Under the pieces are notes generated by a model that was not told the DNA's origin, searched no databases, and saw only the letters and a list, made by a program, of their open reading frames with translations. From Actinomadura sp. DC4 (lineage in GTDB: Bacteria > Actinomycetota > Actinomycetes > Streptosporangiales > Streptosporangiaceae): a DNA stretch of 64,000 nt. The stretch is taken from contig NZ_JAUEQY010000011.1 of NCBI RefSeq assembly GCF_030406325.1, forward strand, positions 124,001 to 188,000. Reading direction: 5' to 3'. Shown here one piece after another: positions 59,601-64,000 of this stretch (position 1 is its first letter; each line of letters begins with the position of its first letter). Made by a program: the position numbers and the translations under genes.

Positions 59601-60554
59601 ATGAGTACGGACGGCACCGAATACGTACGAGACCAGCGGTATCTGACCACCCGGATCACCGCCGACGGGCGAGACGGCCATCCCGTCGAGCCGGGGCGCT
59701 ATCGGCTCGTCGTGAGCCGCGCCTGTCCCTGGGCGAACCGCAGCATCATCGTGCGGCGGCTGCTGGGCCTCGAACCCGTGCTCTCCATGGGGGTCTGCGG
59801 GCCGACCCATGACGAGCGGAGCTGGACCTTCGACCTCGACCCTGGGGGACGCGACCCCGTACTCAAGATCGAGAGGCTCCAGGAGGCGTTCCTCGCCCGC
59901 GATCCGGACTATCCGCTCGGGATCACCGTGCCGGCCATCGTGGACATCCCGACCGGCAAGGTCGTGACCAACGACTTCGCGCAGATGACGCTCGACCTGT
60001 CCTCGGAGTGGCGGCGGTACCACCGGGCCGGAGCCCCGGACCTGTACCCCGAGCGGCACCGGGACGCGATCGACGTGATCAACGCCGACGTCTACCGCGA
60101 TGTCAACAACGCCGTGTACGAGGCCGGTTTCGCCCCGGCCCAGGATGCGTACGAACGCGCGTACCGGAAGCTGTTCCACCGCCTCGACGTCCTGGAGGAG
60201 CACCTCGCGACCCGCCGGTACCTCGTCGGCGACACGATCACCGAGGCCGACATCCGGCTGTTCACGACGCTCGTCCGCTTCGACGCCGTCTACCACGGGC
60301 ACTTCAAGTGCAATCGCAGCAAGCTGACCGAGATGCCGGTGCTGTGGGCGTACTCCCGCGATCTCTATCAGACCCCCGGCTTCGGCGACACGATCGACTT
60401 TCCGCAGATCAAGGAGCATTACTACGTCGTCCACCGCGACGTGAACCCCACCGGCGTCGTACCGCTCGGACCGGACACGTCCGGCTGGCTCACCCCGCAC
60501 GGCCGGGAGGAGCTCGGCGGACGGCCCTTCGGGGACGGCACGCCGCCGGATTGA
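59601..60554 (+). CDS. Glutathionyl-hydroquinone reductase-like protein (GST, Xi class)
   Basis: The 317-residue protein has a thioredoxin-fold N-terminal part with SRACPWANR, where C42 is the catalytic Cys of the Xi-class GST family. VPAIVDIPTGKVVTND follows, then the helical C-terminal GST domain with YLVGDTITEADIRLF. The family reduces thiol adducts of hydroquinones. Actinomycetes use mycothiol instead of glutathione, so a mycothiol adduct is the likely substrate. ATG 59601 is preferred; GTG 59571 is possible but lacks a ribosome binding site. It is divergent from the kinase gene and convergent with the peptidase gene. Confidence 0.9.
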   Translation: MSTDGTEYVRDQRYLTTRITADGRDGHPVEPGRYRLVVSRACPWANRSIIVRRLLGLEPVLSMGVCGPTHDERSWTFDLDPGGRDPVLKIERLQEAFLARDPDYPLGITVPAIVDIPTGKVVTNDFAQMTLDLSSEWRRYHRAGAPDLYPERHRDAIDVINADVYRDVNNAVYEAGFAPAQDAYERAYRKLFHRLDVLEEHLATRRYLVGDTITEADIRLFTTLVRFDAVYHGHFKCNRSKLTEMPVLWAYSRDLYQTPGFGDTIDFPQIKEHYYVVHRDVNPTGVVPLGPDTSGWLTPHGREELGGRPFGDGTPPD

Positions 60555-60555
60555 G

Positions 60556-60584
60556 GAGCGGCGAACGGCGGGCGTACGCCGCTC
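60556..60584. terminator. Candidate bidirectional hairpin between convergent genes
   Basis: GAGCGGCG (60556-60563) and CGCCGCTC (60577-60584) form an eight-base-pair stem with a 13-base loop, in the 39 bases between two convergent stop codons. No T-run follows. Confidence 0.45.
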
Positions 60585-60593
60585 GGCGGGCGG

Positions 60594-62141
60594 TCAGACC
60601 TTCAGGAAGGGCTGGAGCTCGGTGGCGTACTTCTGGAAGTTCTTGCCGCGCGCCGAGAAGTCCGTGGTGACGTTGCCCGAGATGCGGGTGAGCGCGTCGA
60701 GCAGGGCCGTGAAGGCCGGGCCGAAGACGCCGCGGGTGTGGTCGCCCTGGTGGCGCCCGCCGATCTCCACGGCGGTGTCGACCTCGGGCCGGAGGGTGTC
60801 GTCGAGGGTCTCCAGGAACGGCTTCGCGGCCGGCGGGATGTGCGTGATGCCGTAGTCGATGCTGAGCCAGTTCTCCGTGATGCCTCCGAGGACGGCCAGG
60901 TCGAGGACGTCGCGGGCCTGGGCCCACTCGGCGGCGGTGGGCGCCGTCGCGGCGAGCGCGTTGATCTGGTTCCTGATCGCGGCGACCGTCGGGGTCTCGA
61001 AGAGCCGGTCGTGGTCGTAGAAGAGGTCGACGAGCGCGTGCCGGTACTTGTCGAGCAGCGGCGAACCGCCGGCGGCATAGGGCGACGCCTCGACCAGGAC
61101 GTCGAGGATCATGTCGGCGAGTTTGAGCGCGGGCACGCCGGCCAGGGCGTACGGGATGGTCAGCCGCCGGGTCTGGGCGTCGTAGCCGACGGTCTGGCCG
61201 GCGTCGGCGAGCAGCGGGCGGACCTTGCCGACGGTCTCCTTGAGCGTGGCGAGGTAGGCGCTCATCCGGTCGGCCGTGTCGAAGTGTTCCTTGTCCAGGC
61301 CGTACCAGATGCCCGTCCAGCCGGTGTGGCGGTCGCCGATGAGTTTCTCCCGGCCCTGGAGAGCCGTTTCGAGTTCGAGGAGGCGCAGCTGGTCGGGGTT
61401 GGCGGCCTTCCAGAGCGCCAGGGTCTTGTCCCAGCCACGGCTGCCGGTCTCGATCCGGGCGAAGGCGCGGTAGTCCTCGCTGCGGATCCAGGCTCGGTTG
61501 ACCTTGATGTCCACCCAGGCCAGGGCGGGCCCCACGGCCAGCGCCGGGGTGTGCAGCGCCTTCAGCGCGCGGCGTGACGCGACGAGCCGGCCCGTCGCGC
61601 GGTAGTGGCCCGTCGCGGCGCCCTCCAGCCGCTCGGCGATGCGGGCGGCGGCCTCGGCGTAGGTGTCGGCGTTGAACAGCCCTGCCTGCGGGGGGAGGTA
61701 CTCCAGCCCCCACGCGCCGCGGTAGGCGTAGTCGCGGACCGGGAACACCGGGTCCTCGTACAGGTTGTGCGCGACCTCGTGCAGGAGCATGATCGCCCGG
61801 TCGGTGACCGTGCGGGGGGAGTTCTTGTCCACCAGGTCCGGCCGGATGTCCACGCCGTCCACGAGAGTGCCGTCATCCTCCTTGCCGACGGCGGCGTTGG
61901 CCCCCATCGACGGCGGCAGGTCCCCGTTCACGACGATCTTCTGCCGGCCGATCAGGTCTTCCAGCCGGTCGTGCAGCAGCGTGAACCGCTGGTGGAAGCC
62001 CGCGTGGTCCTGGGCCACGTAACCGTCGAGGACGCCGGTCGCCGTCAGCGCCGGCTGGTCGGCGGCGTCCACGATGGTCTTGATCTTGGCGGACAGCGTC
62101 TTCAGCACCACTGTCTCGTCCTTGCTGAGCGGTCGGCCCAT
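60594..62141 (-). CDS. M35-like zinc metallopeptidase (aspzincin type), apparently intracellular
   Basis: The 515-residue protein has HEVAH (H121, H125) and, after about 33 residues, NADTY with D159. This resembles the HExxH...NAD(S/T)Y arrangement of deuterolysin/M35-like aspzincins, where the Asp is the third zinc ligand. The C-terminal 300 residues are helical and unassigned. Unlike secreted M35 enzymes there is no signal peptide and no Cys pairs. GGGGAG precedes ATG 62141 closely. It stands alone between convergent and divergent neighbours. A proteolytic role is inferred from motifs only; a non-peptidase metalloprotein is possible. Confidence 0.7.
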   Translation of the reverse strand: MGRPLSKDETVVLKTLSAKIKTIVDAADQPALTATGVLDGYVAQDHAGFHQRFTLLHDRLEDLIGRQKIVVNGDLPPSMGANAAVGKEDDGTLVDGVDIRPDLVDKNSPRTVTDRAIMLLHEVAHNLYEDPVFPVRDYAYRGAWGLEYLPPQAGLFNADTYAEAAARIAERLEGAATGHYRATGRLVASRRALKALHTPALAVGPALAWVDIKVNRAWIRSEDYRAFARIETGSRGWDKTLALWKAANPDQLRLLELETALQGREKLIGDRHTGWTGIWYGLDKEHFDTADRMSAYLATLKETVGKVRPLLADAGQTVGYDAQTRRLTIPYALAGVPALKLADMILDVLVEASPYAAGGSPLLDKYRHALVDLFYDHDRLFETPTVAAIRNQINALAATAPTAAEWAQARDVLDLAVLGGITENWLSIDYGITHIPPAAKPFLETLDDTLRPEVDTAVEIGGRHQGDHTRGVFGPAFTALLDALTRISGNVTTDFSARGKNFQKYATELQPFLKV

Positions 62142-62365
62142 GTCTCCCCTTTTCGCCCCGTTATGTGCGTGGGTTCATCAGAACCGGGCCGTACGGGTGC
62201 CGGTCAAGGTCAGAGCGTGGGGCCGGAGGTCCTTTAGGCCGGCGGGGCCCGGCCGTTAAGCGGCGGCCGAGACGACGTGGCTGGTCAGGGGGTTCTCCGT
62301 CCGAGAGATTTGGACGACGAAGTGCACGAGCAGGTGCATCGTGCCGAATTGACGGCAATCGGGCG

Positions 62366-62371
62366 TAATGT
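62366..62371 (+). promoter_or_regulatory. Candidate -10 box for a leaderless transcript
   Basis: TAATGT ends six bases before ATG 62378, the spacing expected when transcription begins at the start codon itself. No ribosome binding site is present. No matching -35 box at 17 bases was found. The rest of 62142-62365 holds only a short GC hairpin (62237-62254). Confidence 0.45.
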
Positions 62372-62377
62372 CGCTGT

Positions 62378-62587
62378 ATGACGTTCGATGTTCCGCCTGA
62401 CCTGGTACAGCTCCGTCGTGACTTCCTGCGGGCCGACGCGGCTCGTGCGGGTGAGGGCGAGGCGGCGGAGCAGGCGTACCGGGAGGCGCAGCGGCTCACC
62501 GAGGCGATCGGGGACCATCCGTGGTGGGCCACGGTCGAGAACCGCTTCGAGGCGCGGATGGCGCTTCTGGACGCTACCCGGGAGTGA
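62378..62587 (+). CDS. Small helical protein, hypothetical
   Basis: The 69-residue acidic product (DVPPDLVQLRRDFLRADAAR, then an Ala/Glu-rich helix and HPWWATVENRFEARMALL) looks like a two-helix protein. The coding pattern is convincing and I recall similar short actinomycete proteins of unknown function. It is probably leaderless, with TAATGT six bases upstream. Its last 14 bases overlap the end of the convergent SDR gene. Confidence 0.7.
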   Translation: MTFDVPPDLVQLRRDFLRADAARAGEGEAAEQAYREAQRLTEAIGDHPWWATVENRFEARMALLDATRE

Positions 62588-63239
62588 CCGCCCCGCTGAG
62601 GAGCACCTCCCGCTGCCACGCGTCCCGCGGCTGGGTGTGCAGCCGCCAGTAGTGTTCGGCGATCTCGTCCGGGTCGAAGGCCGTGCCCGGGGCGACCGCC
62701 CCGCCCACGGTCACGCTGGCCACGTGGACGCCCGATGCTCCGTACTCCTGGTCGAGCAGGGTCACCAGTGTGCGTACGCCGGCCTTGCCGAGCGACAGGC
62801 TGACGTAGTCCGGCTTCGGTTCGGGCATCCCGCCGGTGATGAGGTACGAACCGCTCCCGCGCCGCGCCATCTCCGGCGCGACGTGGGCGGCGGCGGTGAG
62901 CGCCCCGACCACGTTGACCGCCCAGGCGTCCAGCTGGGCGCGTACCGACAACCGCCCGGGCGCGTCCGCCTGGATGATCGCCGCGTTGTAGACCACGACG
63001 TCCGGGGGACCGAGCTCGCCCGCCGCCGCGTCGAGGGCGGCGACCAGCTCCGTCTCGTCGCCGCTGTCGGCGGTCGGCGTGACGACCGGCACGCCGAAGG
63101 GGGAGAGGGCCGCGGCCAGGCCGGCGAGCTTTCCGGCGTCCCGCGCGATGAGGGCGATCGGCAGGCCCTCGCGCGCGAACCTCCGGGCGACCGACCCGCC
63201 GATTCCCGGACCGGCTCCGATGACCACCGCTCCTGCCAT
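62574..63239 (-). CDS. SDR-family protein with altered catalytic site
   Basis: The 221-residue protein has the Rossmann cofactor motif VVIGAGPGIGGSVARRFA, the VVYNAAI strand and a Lys in SLSLGKAG. The usual Y-x-x-x-K is changed: the residue four before the Lys is Leu, so normal dehydrogenase chemistry is doubtful. A reductase using another residue or a cofactor-sensing role is possible. ATG 63239 follows AAGGAG by seven bases; the frame to 63272 is unlikely. It is divergent from the MerR gene, whose product probably controls it through the promoter at 63279-63309. Confidence 0.87.
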   Translation of the reverse strand: MAGAVVIGAGPGIGGSVARRFAREGLPIALIARDAGKLAGLAAALSPFGVPVVTPTADSGDETELVAALDAAAGELGPPDVVVYNAAIIQADAPGRLSVRAQLDAWAVNVVGALTAAAHVAPEMARRGSGSYLITGGMPEPKPDYVSLSLGKAGVRTLVTLLDQEYGASGVHVASVTVGGAVAPGTAFDPDEIAEHYWRLHTQPRDAWQREVLLSGAVTPG

Positions 63240-63278
63240 CAGGGGCTCCTTCGTCTGGATGATGCCTGACATCCAGGA

Positions 63279-63309
63279 CGTTAAGGTGTGACATCAATGT
63301 GAAGGTCAA
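63279..63309 (-). promoter_or_regulatory. MerR-type promoter of the SDR gene
   Basis: On the minus strand TTGACC (63304-63309) and TTAACG (63279-63284) are separated by 19 bases, the long spacer typical of promoters activated by MerR proteins. The spacer contains the palindrome ACATTGATGT as a likely operator core. Confidence 0.7.
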
Positions 63310-63321
63310 GCGAGGGATCAC

Positions 63322-63699
63322 ATGCGGATCGGTGCCCTGGCCCACCGGACGGGAGTCAGCCGGCGGCTGCTGCGCTACTACGAGGAGCAGGGCCTGCTCC
63401 GGCCGGTACGGCTGACCAACGGCTATCGGGAGTACGCCGAGTCGGACGTGGCCGCCGTTCGCCACATCCGCGTCCTGCTGGCCGCCGGCCTGCCCACCGC
63501 GGTCATCTCACGAGTGCTGCACTGCGTCCACGACGACGGCGAGCGGGTCATCCCCGCCCCGTGCCCGGAGATGGTCACCAGCCTGCGGCGTGAGAGCCGT
63601 CGCATCGCCGAAGAGATCACCGAGCTGCGCTCGTCCCAGCAGACGCTCGACACCCTGCTCGCGATCGCCCTGCGGGACCGTACGGCGGAGTCGGTCTGA
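63322..63699 (+). CDS. MerR-family transcriptional regulator
   Basis: The 125-residue protein starts directly with the MerR winged helix-turn-helix (MRIGALAHRTGVSRRLLRYY, EEQGLLRP, then NGYREY). A dimerising coiled helix follows (about 85-120). Two Cys (LHCVHDD and PAPCPEM) lie in the linker; they are too few and far apart for a standard mercury- or copper-binding set, so a redox or small-molecule signal is possible. GAGGGA lies four bases before ATG. It is divergent from the SDR gene with 82 bases between, the usual regulator-target arrangement. Confidence 0.93.
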   Translation: MRIGALAHRTGVSRRLLRYYEEQGLLRPVRLTNGYREYAESDVAAVRHIRVLLAAGLPTAVISRVLHCVHDDGERVIPAPCPEMVTSLRRESRRIAEEITELRSSQQTLDTLLAIALRDRTAESV

Positions 63700-63732
63700 C
63701 CCGCGGCCGGCTGCGGGAAGCCCGAGTGCCTG

Positions 63733-63762
63733 CTGACAGTTGGCTGCGAATCCGCAGGTCAG
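63733..63762 (+). terminator. Candidate hairpin after the MerR gene
   Basis: CTGAC and CTGCG pair with CGCAG and GTCAG, giving ten base pairs with a six-base bulge on one side and an AATC loop. It starts 34 bases after the MerR stop. A wider inverted repeat (GCCTGCTG at 63728, CAGCAGGC at 63774) encloses it. Confidence 0.35.
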
Positions 63763-63801
63763 TGGCGATGCCCCAGCAGGCGTATGGCAGTCTGTCGGAC
63801 G

Positions 63802-64000
63802 ATGGACCACCCCTTTTACACCACATTCCTGCTGCTCGCCGGGCTTCTGCTGTCCGTCGTCGCGCTGTGGCGCGGCTGGCGGCCGTCGCTTCGCACGGCG
63901 CTGGCGGTCGGGATCGCGCTGCGGCTGTTCCTGCTCATCAACGCCGCCGCGGACTCGTGGCAGCCGCTCGACTTCGTCGACGGCTTCAAGCCCGCCGGGC
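63802..64000 (+). CDS. Membrane protein, N-terminal fragment (cut by window edge)
   Basis: From ATG 63802 the frame is open to the end of the window (66 full codons). It reads MDHPFYTTFLLLAGLLLSVV, a first membrane helix, then ALWRGWRPSLRT and a second helix (LAVGIALRLFLLINAA), followed by DSWQPLDFVDGFKPAG. The helix pattern and the short Asp-containing outer loop would fit a GT-C type membrane glycosyltransferase, but too little is present to be sure. It is co-directional with the MerR gene, 102 bases downstream, beyond a hairpin candidate. Confidence 0.6.
   Translation, partial: MDHPFYTTFLLLAGLLLSVVALWRGWRPSLRTALAVGIALRLFLLINAAADSWQPLDFVDGFKPAG

Overview
The window is high-GC DNA with the hallmarks of a filamentous actinomycete (Actinomycetota): G/C-rich third codon positions, frequent GTG and TTG starts, a SARP regulator, STAND ATPase, MMPL pump, class III aminotransferase, type VII secretion-associated gene and GC-rich hairpin terminators. 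Order or genus cannot be fixed from the sequence; a Streptosporangiales- or Streptomyces-like host would fit. No tRNA, rRNA, CRISPR array, transposase or integrase was seen.

Layout. (1) 2-25300: one giant gene, already open at the left edge, encoding more than 8,430 residues. It carries two lethal-factor-like zinc peptidase domains, an OTU cysteine peptidase domain, three His-Gly...Cys cassettes resembling clan CD autoprocessing peptidases, two arrays of helical repeats and three long blocks of unknown, probably beta-rich sequence. (2) 25409-33036: co-directional genes for a type VII secretion-associated protein, a 1,038-residue protein with a C-terminal ADP-ribosyltransferase-like domain, and three paralogous single-pass membrane proteins whose outer heads are lectins (one bulb-type, two ricin-type). 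Regions 1 and 2 look like one cell-surface or secreted effector locus. (3) 33056-37646: divergent SARP-type regulator and STAND ATPase. (4) 37672-40475: TetR regulator and MMPL pump, with a palindromic operator candidate ahead of the regulator.

(5) 40677-52852: a biosynthetic gene cluster. Seven plus-strand genes with overlapping ends (ATP-grasp, small protein, ATP-grasp, NudC-type Nudix, ATP-grasp, ATP-grasp, MFS exporter) meet four minus-strand genes (Fe/2-oxoglutarate dioxygenase, membrane desaturase/hydroxylase, PurD-like ATP-grasp, diaminobutyrate-type aminotransferase) with one base between the converging stop codons. Five ATP-grasp ligases without any NRPS or PKS predict a small amide-linked product built from modified amino acids and exported by the MFS protein. 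I do not recognise the set as a known pathway; it is the best candidate here for an undescribed system.

(6) 53545-64000: mostly housekeeping and signalling. An exported alkaline phosphatase has a PHO-box-like direct repeat upstream. A small membrane protein follows, then a receiver-SpoIIE phosphatase, a stand-alone receiver and a CHASE3 histidine kinase that form a signalling group. Next come a glutathionyl-hydroquinone-reductase-like protein, an intracellular M35-like metallopeptidase, a small possibly leaderless gene, a MerR/SDR divergent pair with a typical 19-bp-spacer MerR promoter, and the start of a membrane protein cut by the right edge.
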